Positions 37,170 through 47,627 of a stretch of DNA of 64,000 bases are shown piece by piece; position 1 is the first letter of the stretch; every line of letters starts with the position of its first letter. This DNA is from Streptomyces sp. NBC_00078 (GTDB lineage Bacteria; Actinomycetota; Actinomycetes; Streptomycetales; Streptomycetaceae). Below the pieces are notes generated by a model. That model worked only from the letters and a program-made list of their open reading frames with translations. It made no database searches and was not told the DNA's origin. The stretch spans positions 1,798,001 to 1,862,000 of the forward strand of contig NZ_JAPELX010000001.1 in the NCBI RefSeq assembly GCF_026343335.1, given 5' to 3'. A program made the translations under genes and the position numbers.

Positions 37170-39422
37170 TCAGGTCAGAGGCATGACCATCTCGGCCACA
37201 GCGGTGATTTCGACCGGCACTCCGTTGAGGACGGCGTTGCCCGAGAGCGGGTCGAGCAGGCTGCCGTCGAGGAGCTGGTTGACGTTGACGCCGGGGTCGG
37301 TGGCGGCATGGCTCAGCCGGGTGCCGGGCCGGTCGTGGCCCCAGCCGTGCGGCAGGCTCACGACCCCGGGGCGCACGCCGTCGGTGACCTCCGCGGGGGC
37401 GGTCACCTCTCCGCCGGCGCCCTTCACGCGTACGGCGGCGCCGTCCCGCACGCCGAGCCGCTCGGCGTCCTCGGGGTGGATGTGCAGGGTGCAGCGGTTG
37501 GTGCCGCCGGTGAGGGCGGGGACGTTGTGCATCCAGCTGTTGTTGGAGCGCAGGTGCCGGCGGCCGACGAGGACGAGTTCGTCCGGGAGCCGGTCCATGG
37601 CCGCCCGCAGCCGCGGCAGATCGTCTGCAATCGGCTGCGGCAGCAGTTCGACCTTGCCGCTCGTGGTCTTCAGCGGCTGCGGGAGGCGGGACCGCAGCGG
37701 ACCGAGGTCGATGCCGTGCGGGTGCGCGAGGAGCCGCTCCAGGCTCAGCCCGTCCGGCCGTACGCCGAAGCCGTCGCCGTAGGGGCCGAGGCGCAGCATC
37801 ATGTCGAGCCGTCGCTCGGGGCCGCTCACACCGGTGAGCGCCGCGGCGAGTTCCTTCGGGTCGCGGGCGTGCACCGGGGAGTGCGGCTCCTTGACCGCCT
37901 TGCCGAGGGTCTGCGCGATCACCATGTCGTCGACGGCGGACGGATCGGCGCCGTGCATGCCGGTGGCCGCCAGGACCAGCCGGGCGAGGATCTCGGTCTC
38001 GGCGAGGCGGCCGGGCTCCAGGGGGACGGCGGGGCGGGTGTAGCGGACCTGGTTGCGTACGGCGAGGGTGTTGAAGGCGAAGTCGTGGTGCGGGCTCTGG
38101 GAGGGCGGGGGCGGCGGCAGGACGACATGGGCGTGGCGCGAGGTCTCGTTCAGGTAGGGGTCGACGCTGACCATGAAGTCCAGGGAGTCCAGGGCCTTGT
38201 CGAGCCGGTCGCCGTCGGGCGCGGACAGCACCGGGTTGGCGGCGACGGCGACGAGGGCCCGGATCGGCTCGCCCCGCTCGGTCGCGGTGTCGATCTCCTC
38301 GGCGAGCGCGGAGAGCGGCAACTCGCCCTTGGCCTCGGGGTGTTCGCTCACCCGCGAGTGCCAGCGGCCGAGCGTGAAGCCGTGGCTCGGTCCGGCCGGG
38401 CGGGGCGTCCTGTCGGTCGCCGCCTGCGGGAAGAGAGCGCCGCCGGGGCGGTCGAGGTTGCCGGTGAGGATGTTGAGGACGTCGACGAGCCAGCTGCCGA
38501 GGGTGCCGTACGGGACGGTGCAGCTGCCGATGCGGCCGTACACGGCGGCGGTGGGGGCGGCGGCGAGTTCACGGGCGAGGGCGCGCGTCACGTCGGCGTC
38601 CACGTCGCAGGCCGCGGCGACGGCTTCGGGGGTGAAGTCCCTTACGGCTTCGCGCAGTTCGTCGAGGCCCTGGAGGTGCGGGGTCAGCTCCCCGGGATCG
38701 ACGAGACCCTCCTCGAACAGGACGTACGTCATGGCCGCGAGGAGGAGCGCGTCGGCGCCGGGGCGGATCGCGAGGTGCCGGTCGGCGAGTTTCGCGGTGC
38801 GGGTGCGGCGCGGGTCGATGACGGTGAGGGTGCCGCCGCGGGACTTGAGGGCCTTGAGCTTGCCGGGGAAGTCGGCGGCGGTGCACAGACTGCCGTTGGA
38901 CTCCAGGGGGTTGGCGCCGATGAGGAGCAGATGGTCGGTGTGGTCCAGGTCCGGCACGGGGATCGCGTTCGCGTCGCCGAACAGAAGGCCGCTGGAGACG
39001 TGCTTGGGCATCTGGTCGACGGTGGACGCGGTGAAGACGCTGCGGGTGCCGAGGCCGGTGAGCAGCACGGGCGGGTAGAGGGCGCCGGCCATCGTGTGCA
39101 CGTTGGGGTTGCCGAGGACGACGCCCACCGCGTGCGGGCCGTGCCGCTCGACGACGGGCCTCAGGCCCGCGGCGACCGCGTCGAAGGCCTCCTCCCAGGT
39201 GGCCTCGCGCAGCTCACCGTCCTTGCGCACGAGCGGGGTGCGCAGCCGGTCGGGGTCGCCGTCGACGGCACCGAACGAGGCGCCCTTGGGGCAGATGAAC
39301 CCCTTGCTGAACACGTCGTCGCGATCACCGCGGGCGCCGGTGACCCGGGTGCCCTCGATGGTGAGGGTCAGCCCGCAGGTGGCCTCGCACAGGGGACAGA
39401 TACGCAGAGCGGTGCGGGACAC
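37170..39422 (-). CDS. Molybdopterin-dependent oxidoreductase (formate dehydrogenase/nitrate reductase-like)
   Basis: 750 residues from GTG 39422 with GGGAGGA upstream. The N-terminal [4Fe-4S] cysteines are Cys9, Cys12, Cys16 and Cys44 (ICPLCEATCGL...FICPKG). The bis-MGD regions and the C-terminal dinucleotide-binding domain (HLRSNNSWMHN, HPEDAERLG, VSLPHGWGH) follow. There is no Tat signal, so it is cytoplasmic. No electron-transfer subunit lies beside it. The substrate is unknown. A palindrome at 39461-39478 and a tetR gene upstream suggest inducible control. Confidence 0.88.
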   Translation of the reverse strand: MSRTALRICPLCEATCGLTLTIEGTRVTGARGDRDDVFSKGFICPKGASFGAVDGDPDRLRTPLVRKDGELREATWEEAFDAVAAGLRPVVERHGPHAVGVVLGNPNVHTMAGALYPPVLLTGLGTRSVFTASTVDQMPKHVSSGLLFGDANAIPVPDLDHTDHLLLIGANPLESNGSLCTAADFPGKLKALKSRGGTLTVIDPRRTRTAKLADRHLAIRPGADALLLAAMTYVLFEEGLVDPGELTPHLQGLDELREAVRDFTPEAVAAACDVDADVTRALARELAAAPTAAVYGRIGSCTVPYGTLGSWLVDVLNILTGNLDRPGGALFPQAATDRTPRPAGPSHGFTLGRWHSRVSEHPEAKGELPLSALAEEIDTATERGEPIRALVAVAANPVLSAPDGDRLDKALDSLDFMVSVDPYLNETSRHAHVVLPPPPPSQSPHHDFAFNTLAVRNQVRYTRPAVPLEPGRLAETEILARLVLAATGMHGADPSAVDDMVIAQTLGKAVKEPHSPVHARDPKELAAALTGVSGPERRLDMMLRLGPYGDGFGVRPDGLSLERLLAHPHGIDLGPLRSRLPQPLKTTSGKVELLPQPIADDLPRLRAAMDRLPDELVLVGRRHLRSNNSWMHNVPALTGGTNRCTLHIHPEDAERLGVRDGAAVRVKGAGGEVTAPAEVTDGVRPGVVSLPHGWGHDRPGTRLSHAATDPGVNVNQLLDGSLLDPLSGNAVLNGVPVEITAVAEMVMPLT

Positions 39423-39460
39423 GGGTCCTCCCGGTGGGCGGCGACGCTGGGTCCGACCGA

Positions 39461-39478
39461 GCATACCGACTGGTATGC
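39461..39478. promoter_or_regulatory. TetR-type operator before the molybdopterin enzyme
   Basis: GCATACCGACTGGTATGC has perfect 7-base arms and a 4-base centre, 39 bases before the GTG. Half-sites resemble sites A-C (ATACC) but the spacing is four bases shorter. The tetR gene at 39621-40238 is the likely source of the binder. Confidence 0.65.
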
Positions 39479-39620
39479 ACGAGCGGGAGGCCGCGTCGGG
39501 GATGAGGTCGGAAATCTGCGAGGCGCACAACGGACCGCTCTCGGCCGCCCGCTCCGGGACGACCCTCGGACCGCTCCGGGACCGCCCTCGGCCTGCTCCG
39601 GGACCGCTCTCGGACGCCTC

Positions 39621-40238
39621 TCAGTCCAGCACTCGCGCCAGATAGGCCCGCAACAGCTCCCGCGCCTCGTCGATGATCTTCGGGTCACCCCCGGGCGCCA
39701 CCCTGAAGGCCAGGTGGACCAGGGTGTCGGCGGTCTCCACGGCGATGAGGAAGGCGCGGCGCAGATCCTCGTCCGGCTCCCGGTCGAGGTAGCCGGAGAG
39801 CAGGTCGGTGAGGCGGTCGGCGACACGGTGGTTGGGTTCGGCGCCCCGGGCGCCGACCGGGATCTGGTTGCCGAAGTCGACGAGGGAGAAGCCGGGGGCG
39901 GTGCGCTTCATGGCCAGGTACTCGTCGAGGACGGCGTCCATCGCCGAGCGCCAGCCCCCGTCACCGGCCGACTTCAGCCGCTCGGTGACCTGCTCGGTGA
40001 AGCGCTCCAGGTTGCGCTGGGCGAGCGCGTCGGCCATCTGCCGCTTGTTGCCGAAGAAGCGGTAGACCGAGCCGATGGGGACCTGGGCGCGCTGGGCCAC
40101 GGCCCGGGTGCTCAGGTCGTCGTAACCGACCTCGTCGAGGAGGTCGGCGCAGGCGTCGAGGATTTTGGTCAGCCGTTCGGCACTGCGCCGCTGCACAGGC
40201 GCACGGCGTAGCGATGTCGCATGGGGCACGGGCTTCAT
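39621..40238 (-). CDS. TetR family regulator
   Basis: 205 residues from ATG 40238. The helix-turn-helix is LSTRAVAQRAQVPIGSVYRFFGNKRQMADAL. It overlaps the lipoprotein gene by four bases (ATGA) and lies upstream of the molybdopterin oxidoreductase on the same strand, with 198 bases between. That gap holds the perfect palindrome at 39461-39478 and a run of GGACCGCTC-like repeats. Confidence 0.88.
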   Translation of the reverse strand: MKPVPHATSLRRAPVQRRSAERLTKILDACADLLDEVGYDDLSTRAVAQRAQVPIGSVYRFFGNKRQMADALAQRNLERFTEQVTERLKSAGDGGWRSAMDAVLDEYLAMKRTAPGFSLVDFGNQIPVGARGAEPNHRVADRLTDLLSGYLDREPDEDLRRAFLIAVETADTLVHLAFRVAPGGDPKIIDEARELLRAYLARVLD

Positions 40239-40840
40239 GATGCCTTTCCGGCGCGCTCCGGAGAACCTCGCCCCCCAGTACGCGTATACATGCCGGGTGC
40301 ACTCAATACGCGCGCGTCCGGGCTGCCGCTCGGCGCGCCCGCCGCCTCGGACGCCGTGATGTCGGCCGTGCTCTCTACGGGCTGCCCCTCCACCGCCCAC
40401 ACGGTGCCGTCGTCGGCGTACAGCCGGGCGGTGACATGGTGCGTACCACGGGGCACGAGCCGCGCCGGGAGGCGGTACGTGAGGCCGTGGAGCCGGGTGA
40501 CGAGACGGTCGTCGACGAAGACGTAGGCGACGCCCCGGGCCGCCACCGCGCGCGGCGACGCATCGCCGGGAGAGAAGCGGAAGTTGCGGACGGTCAGGCG
40601 GACGTCCCAGGTGTCATGGACGTCCGGCTGCACCTCGATGGCGACCTCGGGCGCGCCCTTCTTCAGGACCTCACGGTAGTGCCGGCCCTCTTTGTCCGTA
40701 TGGTTCAGGACCTTGCCCACCGGAGAGACCGCCTCCCCGTTCTTCCCCTCGCGGGCATCACCGGAGCCGCAGCTCGCGGATCCGGTCAGCAGCAGGACAC
40801 AGACCGCGAGCGCGGCAAACAGACCCCGCGTCCACGACAT
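40235..40840 (-). CDS. Putative lipoprotein
   Basis: 201 residues. The N-terminus [24 protein letters not shown] ends in a lipobox-like LTGSASC, so Cys24 is probably lipidated. The mature part includes [22 protein letters not shown] and [13 protein letters not shown], beta-rich wording that suggests a small extracellular beta-sandwich. Function unknown. It is translationally coupled to the following tetR and divergent from hmgA. Confidence 0.75.
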   Translation of the reverse strand: MSWTRGLFAALAVCVLLLTGSASCGSGDAREGKNGEAVSPVGKVLNHTDKEGRHYREVLKKGAPEVAIEVQPDVHDTWDVRLTVRNFRFSPGDASPRAVAARGVAYVFVDDRLVTRLHGLTYRLPARLVPRGTHHVTARLYADDGTVWAVEGQPVESTADITASEAAGAPSGSPDARVLSAPGMYTRTGGRGSPERAGKAS

Positions 40841-41026
40841 GCCCGGGAGAGTAGAACACCGGCCCGGCAGACGGATCCCCCTGGAGTCTGGTTCTCGTTC
40901 CTCCCCGGTTCCTTCCTGGTGAGGAGGCCCCAGGCCCCCTTGCGCCGGCGAAACCGCAATCCTACGGTGATACATAGGAATCAGATACGCAGGAATCAGG
41001 CCGCGGCAGTTCGCAAGGGAGCGACG

Positions 41027-42397
<1,371 letters not shown>

Positions 42398-42424
42398 AGA
42401 TTCACTACCGGTACGGATGGCCTC

Positions 42425-43174
42425 GTGACCTCCTTCGCCCCGGACTCGATCGTCCTGAACCGCAAGCTGCCGCTCTGGTACCAGGTGTCGCAGTCCCTGC
42501 GCGCCTCGATACTCGGCCGCTCGCCCCGGGACCCGCTGCGACTGCCCACCGAGGAGCAGCTGGCCGGGCACTACGGGGTCAGTGTGCTGACCATGCGGCA
42601 GGCGCTCAAGGAACTGGAGGACGAGGGCCTGATCACGCGCCACCGCCGCCGGGGCACGTTCATCGAACCGCAGGCGAGAAGGGGCGCCCCGGTCCGCCTG
42701 CTCGGCTCGGTGGACGCCATCGTGGCCCAGCAGTCCGGGATGACGACCGAACTGCTGGACCACGGCCCGGCGCCCGTGCCGCCCGAACTCGCCGAGTACT
42801 TCCCGGAGATGGACGAGGTGGGCACGTACCACCGCCTGCGCTGCGACGAGAAGACGGGCGAGCCGACCAACCACGCCCGCAACTACGTCCGGCCCGAACT
42901 GGCCGCCCGCATCGACCCGTCGGACCTGCTGCGCTGGCCGATGACCAAGGTGCTGCGTGACGTGATGCTGGCGGACATCAGCCGCATCACGGACACCGTG
43001 GAGGCCCGTCTGGCGGATCCGGAGACCGCCCGGCTGCTCCAAGTGCCGCTGCTCAGCCCGATCCTGCACTACACGGGTGTGACCTACGACGCGCAGGGAA
43101 GAGTCCTGGACGCGGCGGTGATCCACTACCGCGGCGACCGTTTCTCCTTCACGGTGACCCTGGACGCCACATGA
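42425..43174 (+). CDS. GntR family regulator, HutC/UTRA type
   Basis: 249 residues from GTG. N-terminal winged helix (PLWYQVSQSLRASIL; LPTEEQLAGHYGVSVLTMRQALKELEDEGLI) and a C-terminal UTRA ligand domain. HutC-type members often sense catabolic acids such as urocanate; its position after hmgA makes an aromatic-catabolism ligand plausible but unproven. The stop overlaps the next ATG by four bases. Confidence 0.88.
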   Translation: MTSFAPDSIVLNRKLPLWYQVSQSLRASILGRSPRDPLRLPTEEQLAGHYGVSVLTMRQALKELEDEGLITRHRRRGTFIEPQARRGAPVRLLGSVDAIVAQQSGMTTELLDHGPAPVPPELAEYFPEMDEVGTYHRLRCDEKTGEPTNHARNYVRPELAARIDPSDLLRWPMTKVLRDVMLADISRITDTVEARLADPETARLLQVPLLSPILHYTGVTYDAQGRVLDAAVIHYRGDRFSFTVTLDAT

Positions 43175-44361
43175 CCGCAGTGTCCGTACCACGCCGTACG
43201 ATGCCCAGCGTGACGCACGACGACGCTCCGCTGCTGGCGGACCTCATGCCGTGGTCCGTCGCACCGCCGCGGCTCGGCCGGGGGTGGCCGACGGGCCCCG
43301 ACGCCACCTCCCTGAAAGCCCGCTGGGACGCCCTGCTGAAGGCCGAGGGCCCCGACCGGGAGGCCTTGTTCGAGCCGAGCCGCTCGCGCACCCTGCACAC
43401 GGCGGTCGGCCGGCTCCCGGGGCAGTCGAGCGGCACCGAGAAGCTGATCCGTGCCTCGGGCCCCTGCCCGGACCCCGTACGGGTCCTGCACGCCCCGTTC
43501 GACGAGCAGTGGCTGATCCCCGACCACCGGCTGATCGACGCGGCCCGTCCCGAGCTGTGGCGGGTGGCCGACAAGCAGCAGATCTTCATGGTGGAGACCC
43601 CGTCGGAGACGGCCGCCCCCCGCGTCCTGGCCACGTCCTGCCTCTCCCTGCTCCGCCCCGGCCGCATCCGCCCCCTGTACCGCCGCCCCGGCGGCACGGA
43701 ACCCAACCTGACGCCAGGGCTGCTGGACCACCTGGGCGCCCGGCTCGGCCACTCCCCCACGGCGCCGGACTTCCTCGCCTGGACGCTCTCGGCCGTACGG
43801 CCCGACCTGACGGTCCCGCTCACCGAGGACGCGGAACTCTGGTCTCGCGGGGTGGAGTTGGGCCGCCGCACTCTCTGGCTGATGCGCCGGGACGGCGACC
43901 GTCCCAAGCTGCCGGGGGGCCGCAGGCCGTATGTGCGCGCCCCGCTGCCGTCACGGCCGCTCACCATCGACTACGACCGCGACGAGGAGACGCTGCTGCT
44001 CGACGACGGCCGCATCTCCCCGGTGCCGCCCGAGGCCTGGGACTTCGAGGCGGCCGGCGTCCGGGTCCTGGAGCAGTGGTTCACGGCCCGCACGGCGCGG
44101 GCAGAGCCGGGAACCCTGACGGCGATCCGGCCGACGACATGGCCGCAGACGTGGACCTCGGAGCTGCTGGAGCTGATCACGGTCCTGGCCCTGCTGGCCG
44201 AACTGCGTTCACAGCAGGAGGAGTTGACGATGACGGCACCCGTCACCGCCTCCGAACTGCACAAGGCCGGAGTGCTTCCGGCGCCGGAGACGACACGGAA
44301 GCCGGCTTCAGTCCTCGATCACCACGAGGAGGGACCCGAGGGCCAGTTCGCCCTGATCTAG
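43171..44361 (+). CDS. Type ISP restriction-modification-like protein (target-recognition region only)
   Basis: 396 residues. The stretch PLYRRPGGTEPNLTPGLLDHLG, the LPGGRRPYVRAPLP segment and the WTSELLELITVLALLAELR end resemble the C-terminal part of proteins annotated as type ISP restriction/modification enzymes in Streptomyces. No helicase motifs and no methyltransferase N-P-P-Y are present, so it cannot be a complete R-M enzyme. The start overlaps the GntR gene; ATG 43201 is an alternative. The last base of the stop TAG is the first base of the adjacent IS630 element. Confidence 0.6.
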   Translation: MTAVSVPRRTMPSVTHDDAPLLADLMPWSVAPPRLGRGWPTGPDATSLKARWDALLKAEGPDREALFEPSRSRTLHTAVGRLPGQSSGTEKLIRASGPCPDPVRVLHAPFDEQWLIPDHRLIDAARPELWRVADKQQIFMVETPSETAAPRVLATSCLSLLRPGRIRPLYRRPGGTEPNLTPGLLDHLGARLGHSPTAPDFLAWTLSAVRPDLTVPLTEDAELWSRGVELGRRTLWLMRRDGDRPKLPGGRRPYVRAPLPSRPLTIDYDRDEETLLLDDGRISPVPPEAWDFEAAGVRVLEQWFTARTARAEPGTLTAIRPTTWPQTWTSELLELITVLALLAELRSQQEELTMTAPVTASELHKAGVLPAPETTRKPASVLDHHEEGPEGQFALI

Positions 44362-44387
44362 TGCTCTGACCGCATACCTTCGCCGGG

Positions 44388-45092
44388 TTGAGCGGGTGTG
44401 TGGCCATTGATGCCGGCTACCTGGCCGTGGCATCCGCCTATGCTCGGCTCGTGCAGCCGCTTTCCGACAGCAGCAATCCGTTGGTCACGGCGTTCCCAGC
44501 CGAGCTTGCAAGCGATGCCGAGGCAGTCCTGGCGGTGATGCCTGATTCTCGGTTCCCGCCGCATGCCTCGTTCTCGGTCGCTGTAGAGGGCCAGCAGGTT
44601 TTGATCCCCGGCCGCCTCTACAACGGCGAGCCGCCAACTGACGCGGTGGCGTCGCTTTCGTCGCGCCAACGGCAGCTTCTGCACTGTCTGTACTCAAGGC
44701 ACTGCGACGGGGTGGTCAGACAGCGTCATCTGGAGAAGGTCGTTGGTTCCACGGACCCATGGGTCGTCCCCTTCGTCGTGCAGCTGGTTGGCGAGTACGT
44801 CTTGGAAATCCTGGTGGTCATCTGCGATGAGCTCCGTGGCCTCGCCACGCCCGGCACCTGCGGCCACCTCGCTTACGGGCAGTTCATCGTGGACAACCCG
44901 GCCTTCTTCGCACGCACGCAACGGCGGGTCGTGAGCTACTGGAACTGCTACTACCGGGGCACCTACGCGAGCTTCCGGGGCTACCCAGGGTGCACTCTTC
45001 TTGACCTCCTACGGTCCGCTGCCTCCGACAGAGCAGGGCGTCCCTGGCCCAACCTCGCTCCAGTCGGCGCCAGCGTGGACGGCTACTGCTAG
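44388..45092 (+). CDS. Unknown passenger gene inside the IS630-type element
   Basis: Up to 234 residues from TTG 44388; GTG 44400 is also possible. Not recognised. It has no transposase motif, no signal peptide, and one hydrophobic stretch near 130-147 (VVPFVVQLVGEYVLEILVVI). Its third codon positions are visibly less G/C-rich than those of neighbouring genes, which suits a foreign origin. It starts 27 bases inside the left end and stops 28 bases before the convergent transposase stop. Confidence 0.55.
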   Translation: MSGCVAIDAGYLAVASAYARLVQPLSDSSNPLVTAFPAELASDAEAVLAVMPDSRFPPHASFSVAVEGQQVLIPGRLYNGEPPTDAVASLSSRQRQLLHCLYSRHCDGVVRQRHLEKVVGSTDPWVVPFVVQLVGEYVLEILVVICDELRGLATPGTCGHLAYGQFIVDNPAFFARTQRRVVSYWNCYYRGTYASFRGYPGCTLLDLLRSAASDRAGRPWPNLAPVGASVDGYC

Positions 45093-45120
45093 GACTCGGC
45101 CGGGAAAGATATCCGGCCGG

Positions 45121-46242
45121 TCAAGCGGCATCGGCGAGGGGACGTCCGCCCCAACGGATGCCCTTCTCGCTGCGGATGCGAGCGCGCTCGCGGCGCTGGG
45201 CTGCCAGCACGTCGGGGTGACGGGCATTCGCGTTGCGCCAGCGCAGATAGGCGTGCAGGGCCCGGGTCTGCACGGTGTGGTTGCGGTGGTTGGAGTTCGC
45301 GACGGTGAACTGCCGCAACGGTCCGAAGTGCGCCTCGATCGGGTTGGCCCAGGACGCGTATGTCGGCGTGAAGCACAGCTCGACGCGGTTCTTCTTCGCC
45401 CAGCGGCGGATCGTCTCGCCCTTGTGGGCGGACAGGTTGTCCAGGATGACGTAGATCGGGGCGCCGTCCGGGCGGGCGGCCCGGATCGACCTGAGCGCGG
45501 CCAGGGTGTTCGCGGCCCCCTTCTTCCGGCGGTTGACGCCCCAGAGCGTGTCGTCGCCGACCGAATAGCAGCCGTGGAAGTACCTGACGCCGTGGGTGCG
45601 GTGGTAGGTCGCCGGGTGCCGCTCGGGATGACTGGCGGGAGCCCAGCACGCACCGCCGGTGGGGCGGATTCCGAGCGGGCCGAACTCGTCGAACGCGAAG
45701 ACCCGGTCCGGGAAGCGGTCCAGGACCTCCTCGATCCGGTCCAGCTTTGCCTCGCGGTCGGGGTCCGGGGACTCCTTCCACGTCTTGGTGCGCTGGAAGG
45801 TGATGCCGCGGCGGGCGAGCAGACGGCGTAATGCCTCGCGACCGATGCGGATGACCCGCCCATGGACTTTCCGCAGGTAGGCGGCGAGTTTGCGGATGGA
45901 CCAGCGGGTGAAGGGCTGGCCGAGCTTGGTCGGGCGGGTGGTGGCCGTCTGGACGACGAAGTCCTCGTCGTCAGGACTGAGCAGGCGGGGACGGCCTCCC
46001 GCCCACCGAGGGTCCAGACAGGCCAGGCCGATCTCGTTGAACCGGTGGATCACATCCCGGACTGTGTCCTCGTCGGCCTGCACCAGCTGGGCGATCACCG
46101 GGACCCGGTTCCCGCCAGCCGACGCCAGTAGCATCATCGCGCGTCGGAAGCGCACCGAACTGGTGCTGCCCCGGCGCACGATCTGCTGCAGCTTCTGCCC
46201 CTCCTGGTCGGTCAACCTGCGCACGCGGACAGGCTCAGCCAC
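45121..46242 (-). CDS. IS630 family transposase
   Basis: 373 residues from GTG 46242 (V-AEPVRVRRLTDQEG); the frame is open to 46299. An N-terminal helix-turn-helix region is followed by the DDE core: VFAFDEFGPLGI, IYVILDNLSAHKG and FTPTYASWANPIEAHFG. All catalytic acidic residues appear present, so it is probably active. Confidence 0.88.
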   Translation of the reverse strand: MAEPVRVRRLTDQEGQKLQQIVRRGSTSSVRFRRAMMLLASAGGNRVPVIAQLVQADEDTVRDVIHRFNEIGLACLDPRWAGGRPRLLSPDDEDFVVQTATTRPTKLGQPFTRWSIRKLAAYLRKVHGRVIRIGREALRRLLARRGITFQRTKTWKESPDPDREAKLDRIEEVLDRFPDRVFAFDEFGPLGIRPTGGACWAPASHPERHPATYHRTHGVRYFHGCYSVGDDTLWGVNRRKKGAANTLAALRSIRAARPDGAPIYVILDNLSAHKGETIRRWAKKNRVELCFTPTYASWANPIEAHFGPLRQFTVANSNHRNHTVQTRALHAYLRWRNANARHPDVLAAQRRERARIRSEKGIRWGGRPLADAA

Positions 46243-46331
46243 CGCACCCCCAGCACTCGGATCGGACGTCACCGCACATCCAACCGCCCCGACCACCAAC
46301 CCGGCGAACCAATGTGGTCAGAGCACTAGTA

Positions 46332-47582
46332 GACTGTCGCGACTAAGTGTCGTGCTGGTTGGTGGAGTTGGGGTCGGGCGAGCTTCGCTTGTCGCTTCCG
46401 TTCGGCTGGGCAGGGGTGCCGTGTCCTCGCAGAAGAAGTATCCGGTCGCGTTGAGCGCCGAAGATCGTCGGGCGTTGGAGCGTGTGACGACGACGGGGGT
46501 CCGCAGCGCGTCGATGATCAGGCGGGCGCGGGTACTGCTCGCGCTGGACACCTCGGTCGGTGAGGTCGATCCGCGGGCGGTGATCGCGGACCGGGTCGGG
46601 GTCTCGTGCGATTCGGTCCGCCTGATCTCGAAGCGCTACGCGGAGACCGGCGGCGATGTGTGGGCCACGGTCGGCCGGAAGGAACGCGCACTCCCGCCGG
46701 TGCCCTCTGTGGTGACCGGCGAGGTCGAGGCGAGGCTGATCGCGCTGGCCTGCTCGACGCCGCCCAAAGGACACGCCAGGTGGTCGCTGCGCCTGCTGGA
46801 GAAGCACGTCGCGCTGGTCGAGGACATCCCGGATCTGGACCACTCCACCATCGGCCGGGTGTTAAAAAACGGAACTGCGTCCTCATGTGAAGAAGTGCTG
46901 GACCATTCCGCCGGCTGCGAATGCGGCCTTCGCCGCGGCGATGGAGGACGTCCTGGCGGTCTACCACCGACCCTTCGATCCGGCGCGCCCGGTGGTGTGC
47001 ATGGACGAGAAGCCGTACCAGCTCCTCGGCCACGTCCGCGATCCGCTTCCCGCGCAGCCGGGCCGTGACCGGCGTGAGGACAACGAGTACGTCCGCTCGG
47101 GGACCTGCTCGATCTTCTGCTGGGTCGAGCCGCTGCGCGGATGGCGGCGCGTCGACGCCCGGCCCCGCCGGACCAGGGTCGACTGGGCGCACCAGGTCGA
47201 GCACCTGCTGACCGTGGACTATCCCGACGCCGCCACGGTCGTGCTGGTGATGGACAACCTCAACACCCACACCACCGCCTCGCTCTACGAAGCGTTCGAC
47301 CCGGCAAAGGCCTTCGCGCTGGCCCAGCGCCTGGAGATCCACCACACCCCCAAACACGGGTCCTGGCTCAACATCGCCGAGATCGAGCTCTCCGCGCTCA
47401 CCCGCCAGTGCCTGGACCGCCGCATCGACGACCTCGCCGTGCTCAACGCCGAACTCGCCGCCTGGCAGCAGCACACCAACAGCAACCAGCGCCAAGTCGA
47501 CTGGCACTTCACCACCGACGACGCACGCGTGAAACTACGCCACCTCTACCCAACCACATAGCGAAATTAAGTCGCGACAGTC
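46332..47582 (+). mobile_element. IS630-family insertion sequence with frame-broken transposase
   Basis: 1251 bp. Inverted ends GACTGTCGCGACT (46332) and AGTCGCGACAGTC (ending 47582) are flanked by TA at 46330-46331 and 47583-47584. The outer flanks are also symmetric (CACTAGTA on each side read inward), so the target was a palindrome. Only TAGTA separates this element from the neighbouring IS630-type element. Confidence 0.85.
46421..47561 (+). pseudogene. IS630 family transposase in two frames
   Basis: Frame 1 starts at GTG 46421 (VSSQKKYPVALSAEDRRALERV) and matches the family up to GRVLKN at 46870. The protein continues as [14 protein letters not shown] in another frame through the DDE part ([34 protein letters not shown]) to 47561. 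The break coincides with a run of six A (46864-46869). Deleting one A, or skipping one base, restores a single protein. It is therefore either an inactivating indel or slippage-dependent expression. Confidence 0.82.
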
Positions 47583-47627
47583 TACTAGTGCTGCGGCCCC
47601 GTTCCCACGCCGTCCGGTTTCCCACAT

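Larger units (their letters stand above)
44361..46326 (-). mobile_element. IS630-type element with a passenger gene
   Basis: 1966 bp between TA dinucleotides (44359-44360 and 46327-46328), the IS630/Tc1 target duplication. The ends are inverted: GTGCTCTGACCGCAT at the left and GTGCTCTGACCACAT read inward from the right, and the match continues through TTCGCCGGGTTG to about 30 bases with few mismatches. It carries an intact transposase on the minus strand and a convergent extra gene. Ordinary IS630 elements are about 1.1-1.2 kb, so this one is long. Confidence 0.8.

Noticed and set aside
37308..40211. 967-codon open frame on the plus strand
   Set aside because: Antisense to the molybdopterin oxidoreductase, whose cysteine and cofactor motifs are clear. 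The plus-strand protein is low-complexity Gly/Val/Arg.
46860..46890. Classical -1 ribosomal frameshift (A AAA AAC heptamer)
   Set aside because: A -1 shift here ends at a TGA (46888-46890) after about seven codons. The DDE part is in the other frame (+1/-2), so this heptamer does not explain expression.
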